64,000 nt of DNA from Blepharisma japonicum (GCA_949751835.1 CATKHK010000096.1:62001-126000); one strand, 5' to 3'. Counted from the stretch's first letter, positions 26,431-39,639 are shown. Translations and numbers: made by a program. Notes: generated by a model not told the origin, from the letters alone.

Positions 26431-26697
26431 ATATTAAATATATTTCTTACTTTAATCTAGCTTTCATTATGCTGCTTTATTTTGAATATTTTCTCAGATT
26501 AACTTTTATTTTAATGAAGAAACTTGTTTAGATCTTCAAAAAAATAGTTATAGGAATGATTTAAAGGTATTTTCAATATTTTTTTCATTTTTCAATAAAA
26601 ATCCCTTCTTTCTATAAATCCATATACTGGACTTCAGGAGAAATATTTATTTTTATATTTTATAGACACACAAATTAATTACGACTGGATAAGTTTA

Positions 26698-27951
26698 TTA
26701 TTGAGGTGGGTCTTGAGGTGGCTGATCTTGAGGTGGCTGATCTTGAGGTGGTTGATCTTGAGGAGGCTGGTCTTGTGGTGGCTGGTTCTGAGCAGGTTGA
26801 TCTTGGGCAGGCTGATTTTGAGCCTGTGGTTGTGGTGCCACATGCTGTACAGGTTGAGGAATTTGCTGGAATGCCGGCATCTGTGGCATCGGTTGATAGT
26901 TATCAAACAAAAGATTGGCCGCCATGGTCTCATTCTTATCACAGCTCAAATATGCTTCTAAAGCATCCCTAGGATGATAGCCCAGCTCAGCCAAGTTTTT
27001 CACTTGTTGCTCTTCTTCAGGTGTCAGCTGAATTTGGTGTCTTGGGGCATGTGGTTGTCTTCCAGGCTGTGGCTGCTGGCCTGGAACTTGAGCTTGAGGA
27101 GCATGGCTCTGGGACCCTGTGCTGGCTCCTGGTGGAGGTCTTGGAAGCCCTGCAATCAAGCTTGGGTCTATATGTGGCCTTGCAGATTCAGGCAGTGGAT
27201 CTTGGATAAGTCTCATAAAGTCTTCTTGATGAGCCATGATCATTTGGAAAAGCTGAGGGTTTCCTTGCTGTAATTGTCCTAGTAACGGCCCTAACATCTG
27301 AGGGTTTTGTTGAAGCAAAGACCTTAGTTGGAGGAACATAGGATTCTGTAAGAGGAAACTAAGAGCATTTTCGCCAGTCTGCTGAGGGGAAGCGCCTGGT
27401 CTTGCTTGTTCTGCGTGCTGTTCTTGCTGTTCCGGAATTCCATTCATTAAATAGTCAATAGCGCGGTCTGGGTTGTTATAAGCTGCTCGCATGGCGACTA
27501 TTACTTGATCTCGGGGGAAACCCATGTCGACGATACCTTTAATGGTCCCTTCAAGCTCTTCACCAGAGACCAAAGCGCCAGCACTTTGGGAGAAGAAGGA
27601 AGCTGGCTGACTAGGTTGACTGGGTTGGCTTGGCTGACTTGGAGGCTGAATTGGCTCTGAAGGTGGTTGCTGAGCTCTTTGAGGAGGAACTACAGGTTGG
27701 GCAGGCTCAGGAGCCTTCGCTTGAGGTTTTGGCTTAGTAATCATGATCACTAGGGTTGCGCCTTCTACAATATTATATTCTGATAGTTGCTTAGCATCCT
27801 CAAGAATTTTTCCAGCCAAGATCAATTTCTGGAGATCAGGGTCGTGACCTTGGAGTGCCTGAATTTTCTGCTTGAGAGATAGCACTGTTTCACTTGGATC
27901 GGCTTCAACCTCTAGCTTATCTCCGCGAAGGTTCTTGATAAAGACTTTCAT
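26698..27951 (-). CDS. RAD23: RAD23-like UBL-UBA repair/proteasome shuttle protein
   Basis: 417 codons, with the start chosen at MKVFIKNLRGDKLEVEADPS because the ubiquitin-like domain begins exactly there; 22 upstream codons are open but not family-like. Domain order is that of RAD23. The UBL is at 1-76. A Pro/Gln/Ser linker follows, then UBA1 at about 120-165 (IVDMGFPRDQVIVAMRAAYN). The XPC-binding segment is at about 190-250 (FLLQNPMFLQLRSLLQQNPQ), and UBA2 is at about 310-350 (LAELGYHPRDALEAYLSC). In other eukaryotes RAD23 stabilises the XPC damage sensor and carries ubiquitylated proteins to the proteasome. Unlike the usual protein, which ends soon after UBA2, this one has about 60 more Pro/Gln residues. 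It lies next to DNA-PKcs on the same strand, with 438 bp between. Confidence 0.95.
   Translation of the reverse strand: MKVFIKNLRGDKLEVEADPSETVLSLKQKIQALQGHDPDLQKLILAGKILEDAKQLSEYNIVEGATLVIMITKPKPQAKAPEPAQPVVPPQRAQQPPSEPIQPPSQPSQPSQPSQPASFFSQSAGALVSGEELEGTIKGIVDMGFPRDQVIVAMRAAYNNPDRAIDYLMNGIPEQQEQHAEQARPGASPQQTGENALSFLLQNPMFLQLRSLLQQNPQMLGPLLGQLQQGNPQLFQMIMAHQEDFMRLIQDPLPESARPHIDPSLIAGLPRPPPGASTGSQSHAPQAQVPGQQPQPGRQPHAPRHQIQLTPEEEQQVKNLAELGYHPRDALEAYLSCDKNETMAANLLFDNYQPMPQMPAFQQIPQPVQHVAPQPQAQNQPAQDQPAQNQPPQDQPPQDQPPQDQPPQDQPPQDPPQ
26703..26830. repeat. 15-bp tandem repeat encoding a QDQPP tail
   Basis: Imperfect direct repeats of about 15 bp (aggtggctgatcttg on the plus strand) form the 3' end of RAD23 and encode QDQPP/QNQPA units on the minus strand. 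The last units are nearly identical and the earlier ones diverged, the pattern of slippage growth. The long open frames on the opposite strand across this stretch are shadows of the repeat. Confidence 0.85.
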
Positions 27952-28389
27952 TTTATTGATTCTATTAGGACAGATTGACACATTTTTGATAAGAAGAAGG
28001 ATGGAACCCCAAAGCAAATTTACATAAATAGCCTATAAAAACTTTTTAGCTTAAATAGTTTTTCTTTGTTTTGTAATTCTATTGATTAAAAATTTCGATT
28101 AAAATGCACGTATTCAGAAATAGATAGTTGCATATTCAAAATAATTTTTAACAATTATAATAAAATTCTTAAAGAAACATAAAAGCCTATTTTCATAATG
28201 AAATATACTAATTATAATAATTTATATAGAAATTCAATATTTTTTTCTTTTTTTATGTTTCTATATAAATATTAATTAAATAATAGTTAATTAAATTAAA
28301 TTATATATATAAAAAGTAAAGAAAAGTGATTTTACCTATTAGAGCACATGTTTCTTAGAGAATAGTATTTACCTATAAAAGTTAGAGAC
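27952..28389. promoter_or_regulatory. Intergenic: RAD23 upstream region and DNA-PKcs 3' region
   Basis: 438 bp between the DNA-PKcs stop and the RAD23 start, both on the minus strand. It is extremely AT-rich from about 28080 to 28320. It must carry the RAD23 promoter and the DNA-PKcs polyadenylation site. No motif or extra gene is seen. Confidence 0.4.
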
Positions 28390-31300
28390 TTAAATGTGAG
28401 GCAACCAGCCAATCCAAGCACGTCCAAGTATATTAGGATCAGTTGCATGCTCTATCAATATATCTACTTGCTGATCAACTCCTAATCCACTTTCCGCACA
28501 TGACCTTCTTAAGCTATCTTCAGGTCCCATAATTACATCAACTAATTTCTTTGCATAATTCGTCTTTGCATGCTTTGTTGTGATGAACTCCTCATACATC
28601 ACATGAGCAGAGTTATACCCAGATAATTTTTTCTTTACAATTTCCAGCTTTTTTCTGGGAAACCAAGCCGCTTCTTCTTCCTGGCTTAAAATTGTGCTTC
28701 CTGAGGCTTGCATTTGGCTTGCCATCATTTCTTTAGTTTTTGCAGCCTTTACCCAGTCTAAAAGTGGCTCTTTTATAAACACTTCACAACAGTCCAATAT
28801 TAAATTTTTGTGTTTTCTGAGGCTTTTAAGGACATATATCATAGCATGCCTAAGTTCTCCTTGTAAGCCTTCTGGGCTTAAAACAGCAATAAGCTGCCTT
28901 GTTAATCTAAAAGGAACAAGTTCAGGAATCCCTAAAGAGACCCCATTCCCAAATGCGATACCAAAATCAATAGCCAATAATCCTCCATCAGACCTATCAA
29001 GCAAAAAGTTCTCTAAATGTCGATCTCCGATCCCTAAAATATATCCGCAAATACTAATTGCAGCTAAGGAGTGTATAAACTGCTTTCTTACATATACAAA
29101 GCTCTCTGGGGTCGTGCTTAAGCCTAATAGCACTTGACGTATTAAATCCCACGGCACTAAGCTTTCTTGGATTTTGAAGTTTTTAACGATTTCATCTGAG
29201 CTTGACCCAAGCAAAATTAAGTGCTTGTCTACAATTCCAGTGCCTTGTATATTAGAAGACAATGAGCTGATCCAAGAAAGTCTATTTTTATTAGCGTCTG
29301 AGGAGTCTAAGTCATTGATTCTATAATGTCTCGCAAGTTCTTTATTTATCCATTTTTTCAGTGGGTCTGTATTAGGCACCCATTCTACGATACCCAGTCT
29401 TTTGTTCATAGGGACCACGTTAAAGGTTTTTAATGTAATTCCAAGTCTTGCGCAGTCAGGATCATTTTTAAATATTTGGTTCATTAATGAAAATAGCTGC
29501 TCAATCCTCTGGTCAAGCCTTAAATCTTCTCCACCTTTTACTAAGGCTAAATATTCTTTTTCGTCTGACCCATGCATTCCTAGTCTTTTTGGTCTTCTGA
29601 GAGAATTTAGAATAAGCAAGTTTTGGTTAAATGAAACAATGCTGACTTCACCTCCTTTATAAGGCTCGTGAAGACCTGTATGCTGGCCTGGGATATAAAT
29701 AGGATGACCTTTGTGTTCTGTTATATCATAGTCAGCGAGCCATTCAGAGAAAGCATTAAGTTTTTCGTTACCATGGCTAAGCTGCCTTTGAGTTTCTAGA
29801 ATTTTTTTGTGGGAAGCCCCAATTACGACGTTAAATTGGTCGAAGTTCATTTGAGAAATTTTGGTGCCGGATTTTCCGAAATATTTGATGAAGACATTTC
29901 TTCAGTCATTGGCGAATTTTCGGTTATAGGCACCAAGAGATCTGCCAAGTAATGGATGCTCTTCGTCAAAGACGGATTCAAACATTTGGCTAGATAAATA
30001 TTCAATGTAAGCTCGGTTAGGGTCAGTGTCTTCTAAGGCTTCTTTTATGTTATCATAGAAGTATTTATAACGATGTTCAGGGTGGGAAAGACATTCTAAG
30101 GCAGCTATGAAGGCATCTAAGTGGTTATAATTTTGATATGCTGCTTCTAGTAACAAATATGTTGCATTTTTCTTAACCGTCCTATTTTTTTCAAATTGGC
30201 TTGCACAATCAGCAGATGTAAAACACTTAAAAGGATAAAACACCGTCTGTGGATACTGCTGTACTAACTTATGTACCGCCTCTGCAAGTGCGCTTGATTC
30301 TTCCTTATCTAAAATTGCCAAAATCTGTGAAATCCACCTAATCAGCATCCATGCAGGCACCTGTGCAATCAAATTGCTAAAAGTTTCCATCAAATTCCTA
30401 TACTTCAGCAGTTCCAAAAGTCTTGGAAACAAGTCATGAGCCCTTGAACTTCCAAGTGCCATTGCTTCTAGCACCGCAACTACTATATTTCTAGCCAGCA
30501 TTTCAGGTTGTATCCCCATCCTATTAAAGCAGACTCCCAAAATATTCTTTTTTTCATCATTTTCATGCTCAAAATCGCGCAATAGCATGTCACAAAATTG
30601 GGCGAATTTCATTTTATTTTTTATAGTATTTTGTGATTGGGATAAGAAATCGTAGGCGGATTTTGCAGAAACCGGAAGGGTTGCAGCGATTTCTGGTGAT
30701 CCTTTTTCGAGGAGAATACGAGTTTGGATACGATAAAGCTGGCCTTTAAGGAAAGAAAAGGAGGCTTGCTGAGCTTGGTCAATTTGTTGGGCGTCAGCAG
30801 TGTTTATGAGTTTTTTGAATTCTTCAGAGATGAAAGGGACGTCCATTGCAAAGGCAGATTTTTCAAGCTGCTTAGCTTTAAGGCGGAGGACTGGGGAAAA
30901 TAAAGAAAGGTCAGTGACTCTCTTGTTTTCACGTTTTCTCATGCCTTCTCTGAGGTAGCGCTCAGCGATATCAAACCAGCCGAGTCTTAAAGGACATTCA
31001 GCAGTATCTGCGTATAGAACTGATTTAAACTCTTTCAGCTCCTGATTTTCTATTTGCTGCTTAGTTTTAATTTTATCAAAAAACAGCACTCTAGAGTACA
31101 AAATATCATCCCACACATTTAATTCATCATAATAAACTGACGGCTTCCTTTCTTTCCATCCCATAAACGTCGCTTGTATCCTCTCCACATACTCATCGGC
31201 GGTTTCTTCTTTTTTCTCCCCAAAAATCTGTACAAATTCAAAGCACTCATAGATTTTCTGGACTTTTTGTATCAATTTATGCTTCGCAGAGCTAGAAAGT

Positions 31301-34300
31301 GCATTTAAGCCTTGCCAGCTTTCTACAAATCTAGAGAATTCTTCATCAAGATAATACCTTGTCCTATCAGCGTCATCTTGTGTGATGCTAAGAACTGCCA
31401 TTTCATAAGCATAAGCATTATAAAGAGAAGCTGGAGGGGCATTATTCATTAAGTCAGTAAGTTCTCCGAAATCGTCTAGTCTTAATAGAGACCTTATTTT
31501 TAGGGTTGATACATCGCCTGGGACGTTGTTTTTAAGTTCTTCCCATTTCCCTAAAAGGGCTAAGGAGTCTAGATATTCTTTTTTGACCTCTTCTAATAAG
31601 TCGGCGTCAAGTCCTCCATCGTGGGCTAAAATATTCGCGAAGTCTCGAGCTGCAGGGTTTATTTCTCCTCTGATTTTCAAGCCTAAAGTGTCTCTGAACA
31701 GTGCTGATAGCTGAGAACCTTCTTGCTGAGTTATTTGTAGCCATATTCCTCTGACTGCGTCTAAATCTCCCATAGACTCATAAACCTTTGTAAGGGCAAT
31801 TCATAGTCTTCTTGTCTGCTGGGAAATTGCTGGTTTTTCTGTTCCACTAATCGCTTGAATCACTTTTCTTCTTTTTGGCTGAACTGGCTCTTCATTCCTT
31901 AATATGCATTCCTGCAGCAGCATTATAGCGCTTTGATAGCAAAACCCTTTGATCCCACTATTAGAAATGCTTTGCGAATTTAATTCCTGGACAAGTTCTC
32001 CATTAACTGACACTATATCTCTTAACGTCCTGTGGACACAAGAAATTACTGATGGCTCAAACTTTTCGCTGGATTCTAGAACCCTGCCAAGGCCCCTAAC
32101 AATTCGATGTTTTGAATCATTGCTGATTCCTTCATTACAAAGTCCTGCACATAGAGCCGTCCATACATGCCCAGAGACCTCAGAGTCTAGCCTTGATAAA
32201 GTCACTAATGGTAAAATCAAGTCTTTTGCTGTAATTTGTATATCGGGGAAATCGCCTGTCCTGTATTTTCTCATTGTGTTTACTACCCTTGCTCTTTGCT
32301 CTTTACTACGCTGCTCAATTCTTTCCATTTGCTTTTTCCTGATCGAAACCCTCAATTCTTCTTGACTGGCTTGTGAACCATCTATAAAGTGCCTGATTCT
32401 TCTAGGAACAGCCCTTGGAACTGCGAAATTTGTACTTTGGCTTGACTGAGTCTGCAATTTTTGGGAAAATTTCCTTTCTTCTTCATATTGAAAATAACTA
32501 GGAGAAAATATCGGAGTCATAGGAAAAGAAGCTTGGCTTTCAGACCTGATATCAGCATCCTCAAAATCAATATTCGCTAATGGTTGGTCAAATAGCACTT
32601 TATCATAATCTGTGCTTAGCTCGCTTAGTTTAAGGGCTAAATGAGAAGATGCTAGCAGCCATAACTCTTCATAGCTTGGGCTATAAAGATCCCATAAGCA
32701 CTGTGTGACTCTGACTGATAAATCTAGACCAAGCCTTTCTTGCTGATTCCAAAATTCCACTATATAATCAGAAAGCTCTGGAGAAAGCTCCCCAAGCGCT
32801 CGAACTAAAATTTCTTTAGCTTTTAAGCGAATCCTCCCAGCATCTTCTAGATTTGGAGCTTCATCATATGCTTTTCTCATTAGTGTATATAATCCTTTGC
32901 GGATATCAAAATTAGGAGAAGCTGAATATGCGCTTAGCAAAGGGACAAACCCAGTCACAGCCTTTTTTACGCTTGGGTTGAAATGGAGGTCAATAAGGCA
33001 GGACAAAAGTTGAAGCAAGGCAAGTCTATGGGAATCTTCGTTGTCGTTAGAAATTTTGGCACGATCTCTATATAAATATTCTGCAAGGTCAGGGAGGTTC
33101 ATAAAGTCTGGAGAAGTTTTTATATGTTCGGCATATTTTCAGACACATTTTAGCAGCTGGGCTCTAGAATTTCCTGATAAAGTCCCGAAAAATTCGCTAA
33201 GTTTTCTTGCGAGATTTTTTTGGTTTAGAATTTGTGGATAGGCAATTGTAACTTTTTCTAATATAGCGACCATGAGTCCTATATCTTTGGCTTCTTTTTT
33301 AGCTAAGACAGCTAACAGCTCATTTTCAAGCTCCCCTGCATTTCCATTTGCAAGCTTTTTCCCAATCACTTCAGAAGCAGCCAGAATAATCTGCTTTCTA
33401 TTAAATTCTAAACATTTAATTAAGCCTTCTATAATCATGAATTCTTTGTTTTCAAGCCCATCTAAAACCCCAACCTTTTCGCCTACAGCATACCCATATA
33501 TCAAGATCCCTGCCATTTTCCACGCAATAACCCTTTTTTCTTCATCAGGCTGAGGATCTTTGTTCATTTGTTTTTTTATCATTCCATCTATATATTTATG
33601 CTCCAAGGTTACTTGTGCTTTTCATTTTTTTATAAGGTTATAAATGATATCTAAATTTGACTCTAAAACAGATTTGGAGGTATCTGCAGCTACACGAATT
33701 AAATAATTTACAAATTTTGTAGCTGATCTTTCTTTGCCAACAGGGATTAGTTTTTCCCATTCGTATAGAAGTAAGCAAGCGATATCTCTTAAGAAATAGT
33801 GAAAACCTGTGCCGCCGTTGTTAGGGAGAGTCATTGTATTGCAGATAGGCTCAAACCACTGGTCAGCCCATTTTTCAAAAGTCTTGGGTCTGTTGAGAAT
33901 GACTTTTATCAAGAACAGTTTGACTGATAAAGAGTTATTGGGGTTGCAGAGGTCGCCATGGAGGCATTGCATTCATTGGGGCATGTCGTTTCCTCAGGTT
34001 TCACTGAAGAGCTGTTCCATCTTTTCAATGACTTCTAGGAGCGGCTTCATAATAGGTAAAGAGTTGATTTCGTCGAGCTCTAAGTCGACTTCAGGCTCAA
34101 TTTCTGGGATTTCGATGATTTTTTTCTTAGGTGGCTTTAAATAACTGATATCTTGAGATTGAGAAAATAAAGAAGAAGTAATATATCCTGCTGCTATGCT
34201 AGTCGTTTCTTTCTTTTCTAGTTCTTTTTTATTAGTTTTATCTTGAATTTTGGTCCTAAAATCAGTCTGAGGCGTAAACCCATAATTCTCTTTTTCTTCT

Positions 34301-37300
34301 ACAACTGCATTCCAAACTTGATCTTTAAAAAGAAAATTAAAGAAAATCTTTTCTTGGCTTTGTGTTTTTCTTATAGTTGTCATTAAACATGCATAACAAG
34401 CTGAGCTGAACTCTCTTAGCGCTTGATTTCCATTATCAAAATTCCCTAGCAGCTCAAACCTCTCAGGTTTTTCTTTTCTATATTTTCCACAGAAATTAAT
34501 TAGCTGCTTAGTCAGCTCATTTCCTTGTGATGCAGCCCCAAAAAGTGCCTTGTGAGTGTTATCTTTCAACCTCTGGGATGGCAGCCTTGCATAAGTTTTT
34601 TCAAAAAACAGCAAAACAAAGCGTTTTTCCATCAGTTTAAAAAAATAATCCAAAGCATCATGGGCATCCCCTGGCTTTTCATTTAATTTTCCTAATAACT
34701 GATGTGTATGGGCAATTACAAGATTTTCAAGCATTTCTTCATCACAAATATCCATCATTGGCAGAAGTATCCTTCTAGCCAGTCCCCATCTTAAATTATG
34801 CTTGATATTTCTATCAATATTTGGATTAAAAAAATGCGTTAAAAAGTCTCTAAAACTGTCTTGAAAAGTCCCTAAAGGCTCTTTCGTGATTTGGTCATCA
34901 ATAAAAGTATTCAAAACATGGGTAAGTTCAGCTTCATATCCTGACTCTTCTTCTCTAATAAGAGAAAATATTAATGTTACTGCATCAATATGATGGGTTG
35001 CCTTAATCAGCTCGAAAAATCCTTTTATTAAAGATTCAAACTCATAAGTCTCTTTTCCTGGGCGCAAGTTTTGAGTCCCTGTCAAAAAGTGCTGTGACTG
35101 GACTTCCATTAGCAAAGGCTTTATTTCATTCCAATAGTTAGGAATCACCATTCTATAATCCCACATCATAGCAATTAAATTAATTGCTTCCCTTTTAATA
35201 GATGCTGCTCTATCTGCGCTTAATAAATTCTTTATTATCACCTGTATATGTTGCAAAAACTGAGGCATTTTTTTCACAATTTCTATTCCCTCCCCAAAAA
35301 TTCCTAAACTTTTACAAAAATCAAGAAAAACACAGTAAACTTTTACAATGATTTGGCAGTGCTCAATGCTTGGGATTACAGAAATCATGCCCATTAAAGG
35401 CATAGCACACTCTACAAACTCATTAATAAAGTCTTTTAGAGGTAAAATTTTGGAGTCTTTGACGGCATAGGCTCCTTTTTGGAGAATCGGGATAAGAATA
35501 GGGAATAGTAAATCAGCGCGGACTGAGAGGCATTTAAAGGTAAGTTTTAAGGCAGGGATTCAATGAGAAGAAATATAGTCAAGAAGAAGCTCGCTGCAAT
35601 TTTGGAAGACTTTTTGGGTAGTTAAAAGAATGCTAAAATCGTCATCTGATAGCTTGGTTTCTTTGAAAAAGTTAAATAATGCTTTTCCTTTGCGTAGCTG
35701 AGATTGGGTGTCTTGTGAAAGGGATTCTACCATGACTGGAAAAATAGTTTGCTGGATTGCTTTGTATACAGCTTGACCTCTATTTCCAAGAAGTTTTATA
35801 ATGAGTGAAAAGCCATATAATGATACTTTTAACAGTCTTTCTGATGTATAAATGCTGAAATTGTTCCAGATTTCTATTATTTGTTGAGCTGTCACAGCAT
35901 TAATATTCAATATTTCCATAGCTGACTCCCTTAATTGTTCATATAATTTGCTGATTTCAGGAGTCTCCACCTGTGGAAAAATCCCAAGCTGATTCGGACT
36001 GACTATAATTTTTATTAAAAATTCTGAATTTATGCCAGCATTTGGATAAAGTTTGCAATAATCCATAGTAGCTTTTAAGGAATACAGCTTTTTCACGATA
36101 TTTTCTTCAGCACATTCTCCTAATGCAAAATCAGTAAGACTTTGCTCAATAAGTCTTGGATTGTGCTCTATTAAGCCTTCTTTCGAAAGCCAAGTTATAC
36201 AGTCAATAATCCCTTCATATTCTTCATAATTGTCTCTATTCCCAATATCCAGCTGATTTTGTCTACTTCAGGCTACTTTGTCAATCCCTATAACTTCTGC
36301 TAATCTTCACCAAATTTTTTTAGAATTTTCTCTGCAGGCTCTTTCTGGTCGTAAACATTGTTCCCAAATCCATTTAAGAAAACTAGTAATTTCTAAAGAA
36401 TGGGCTCTTTTTGGATTGGTTTTTAGCAGAATATTGATTTTTAAAGCACAGATATTGAGGAATTCATATATAATTCCTTCACATAAATTGATAATTTCTA
36501 GTGATTCTTTGTCATAATGAGAAAGACGGATAGTTATCATGACTACGTGCCCAATTTCTAATAAAAATCTGTCTACAAGTTCGTCATTATTCCCCATGTG
36601 GGGCAGGATATTTCCGATACAAAGAACAGCGCCAAGCCTTTTGGTGGAGTCTGGATGGTTAGAATAAGTCTCAATTCTTCTTAAAATTGACTTGAAATAG
36701 GCTACAGGGGATGCTGGCTGAGAAATCACAGAGCTTGCGAACTCTCCCATACAGCTCCCTGCAAGATTTCTTAAAGCAGCATTATTAGGGTTAGATACAG
36801 CTTGCATTAAGGCATCTAGAAGGGCCATGGTCTCAGGATGTTCATATCCTCTAGATTTTGCAAACCATCTGACAAGTTGTCTGCTTAGTGGCTCAAAAAC
36901 TTGTCGACTTACAGCTTCTACATCAGTAGCCAGATTATAAATAACAGGGAATAATTTTTCATAAACTTTAGCAAAAGGGTTGGACTCTTTAGACCTTGCT
37001 CCTATTTGTGAGTTTTTTCCAAGCATATAAATGATTATAGAATGCAATAACTCACAAGCTGCGACTCTTGTTTTTCGATCTGTAGCATTTTCTGCTAAAT
37101 GCAGAATTCTAGGCAGTGCTGGGTCCAAAAACACCTCAAGCTTCATCTGATGTAAAGGGATCGCAAATTTAACCCTAGGCTCTGCGTCCCAAGCTATATG
37201 AATGTCCTCTACTTTTTTAGGGACAATATAATGAGAAAACCCACCTAAAGACCCTAATAGTTTTACTACCCTAAAAGCGACTGTTTTTCGCTTTTTCCGA

Positions 37301-39546
37301 ATCAAAGCTTCTTCTGTATCCCCCCCTTGAATTTCTTGGCTGATTTTATCAACTGTTAAGTAGCTTGATAGGCATGGTAAAATTTCAGGTAAAAATGGCT
37401 CTAAAGCACTCATTGGAATTTTTTTAGTTCAGTCATTTAAAGCAGAAATCGTACTATGGGCTAATGGCAAATGGGCTAAGCCTAATGATAAAGCTTGGAC
37501 TATAACAGGGACTCATATAGGCAAATTGTTTTCTTCTGGGGAGTAAATTAAACTTACAGGACAAGCTAAGCAGACCTCAAGGCAGCTGCCTAGTAAAGCG
37601 TCATGAAAGCCTTGCATTCTTTTAATTAAGCTTTTAATTGTTTCTGAAATAATCCTTCTATCATGTGGCAAAGTGTCTAAGAAGTCTGTTTTACTGCACA
37701 CAGTCATTATAACAGTTAAAAAACTATATAGAGATGGCAATAAAGGTAATTCAGATGATTTTTTATTGAGTAAGTCTACATAAGGCATGACCCACCCTGT
37801 CAGTCTTGGAGCCATAACTTTAAAAAAATGTTTAGCAAAGTCGCTTGCCTGATAAAAAAACTGCTGCTCCTCAGGACTATTTGCTACAATTTCAGTATCT
37901 ACCAAATTTCCTTTAATTGAGTATTGTAAATCCAACGTCTGCAGAATATTTAAAAAAAACTGTCCAATCTCATCAACAATATGTTGGATCAATATTTCTG
38001 TCAAACATTCTTGGCTTAAAATTCCAGCCCACAGCTGACTTGCTAGCTTAATCCTTTCTTCTGGGTTCTCAATTTCTTCAGGAATCGTCAATAACTCATT
38101 CATCGCCCTGGTCACAAAAATTTTAATCCAAGGCCCAAACTGTCCTCCTTGTAGATATAAAGACGAAAAAAGCTGGGCAATAGACTGATATAGCAAAAAC
38201 CTATATTTTTTTATTAAAGTCATATTTCGCTTAAAAATCTCTAAAGTTACCTTGGAAAAATGCATCAAAATATGCTCGGGGATTATAGTAAGTGATCTTG
38301 CTATGTCAGCATAGGATAGTAAAAAGGAGGCTAAGGATTTTTGTTTGAGCATAACAGCTTTAAAGGTTTCTTCTTCTATTTCTTCTTGGGAAAACAAATA
38401 ATTTTCGCTGAGCTCTACAAGTTTGTCTAAAAGGTCTTTTAAATAGTCTTCACCTCGGAATTTTACTATAGCTTGAGAAAAAACTCCAAGAGCTCTTAAG
38501 GTATTAGGGTAACCTTGGGTGCCTTGAGGGGTTTCTACTTGCTTTCTTAAAATTTTTAATATATATTCAAAAGTGTGCATGTGAGCTTGGGCTTCTCTCG
38601 ACAAAGTGTCAGCTAAAACCATCAAGGATTGTTCGCAGCAGTCCTGGGCTAGATATTTTATAGTGTAAGCTCCTGTTTTAGCTAAATCATTCAGCGTATT
38701 AAACAGTTGTATCGCATTTTCTGTTATAAGCTGTGCAAAAACATTCGAGTTCATTGCAATTATTTTCATTGCTGCCTTGGGTATCATATATCTTGACTCA
38801 ATTGGCTGCATTAAAGCTTTTGCATACCCAAAAAGCTCAGTTAGAATTTCTTGTGGGTAATTAAAGCTTTTTAGTCCATATGCCAAGCCTTTCATCATTC
38901 CCGCTAATGCGCGTTCTTCAGTCTTTTGGCCTTTATTGATTTCTGTTCTTATTCTTATGTGGATAAGCTGCTGGATTTCAGGTATACGGTGCTGTAGCTC
39001 TCCTTCGAAATGCGAAACTAAAAGGCCAAGCATGTTATAAATTGCACCTCTGAGGGTGGATCCCATGGTTTTTTCTTCTGTTTTTAGCTTGTTGTCAAGC
39101 AAAATTGTGATCATACCTTCAGGATCGAGAATATCTTTAAGCTTGGTGGCTACAAAAGTCTCGAGGAGCTTAATTAGAGGCCTGAGGGCAGCTTCTTTGA
39201 CCATGCTTGACTTGGTGGATTTTGCCATCAATTGGATGCAGACTTCTTTGATTTCGGGGATATATTCATTAATTGTATTTGACCGAGTCTTTATATAGTC
39301 TGAGACTAAATCAAGAGAGTTACTCATGGTTTTTCATATCAGTCTGTCAGGCTCTTCACGATGGGTTTTGATGAAGTTTAATAGAGAAATATCGGAATTC
39401 AATAGTTTGGAAGAACAAAAAGCTACTTGAGCTGAGGTGAGATTTGGATTTAAAACCAAACTGCGAAGTTCTCCAAGGATGCTGTCAGCATCTGTAAAAG
39501 ATAAGGCATGTAATGCTCTGAGCAACTCTTCAACGCGCCTTTCCAT
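28390..39546 (-). CDS. PRKDC: DNA-dependent protein kinase catalytic subunit (DNA-PKcs)
   Basis: One frame of 3,718 codons from the ATG at 39544-39546 to TAA at 28390-28392, with several TGA tryptophans and no visible intron. About 2,500 residues of helical HEAT-type repeats come first. YRTGDFPDIQI (about 2428-2438) matches the DNA-PKcs-specific YRHGDLPDIQI element. The FAT region is at about 2590-3200. The PI3K-like kinase has LVKGGEDLR (Lys about 3337), catalytic loop GDRHLEN (3507-3513) and DFG (3527-3529). The FATC end, DPNILGRAWIGWLPHI, mirrors human NILGRTWEGWEPWM, which separates it from ATM, ATR and TOR. It binds Ku at DNA ends in end joining; ciliates use this pathway to rejoin DNA after programmed excision. 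The human protein is 4,128 residues. It shares a 93-bp divergent promoter with the RibD-like gene. Confidence 0.96.
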
Positions 39547-39639
39547 TTTATAAATTAATTGATAGAAAATATTTCAGCTACCAAGAGATATAAAGGATTA
39601 AAAACTCAGAAAAATACAAAAGGTGAACAATGATAATAA
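39547..39639. promoter_or_regulatory. Compact divergent promoter, DNA-PKcs/RibD-like gene
   Basis: Only 93 bp separate the start codons of two genes pointing away from each other, so both promoters must fit here or overlap the coding ends. No consensus element is assigned. Confidence 0.5.

Noticed and set aside
26701-27273. Several plus-strand open frames opposite RAD23, rich in Leu/Trp or Val/Glu
   Set aside because: They are antisense shadows of the Pro/Gln repeat and of RAD23 domains, with no family match.
28694-29137. 147-codon plus-strand open frame inside the kinase domain of DNA-PKcs
   Set aside because: It lies wholly antisense to highly conserved kinase sequence and has no recognisable product.
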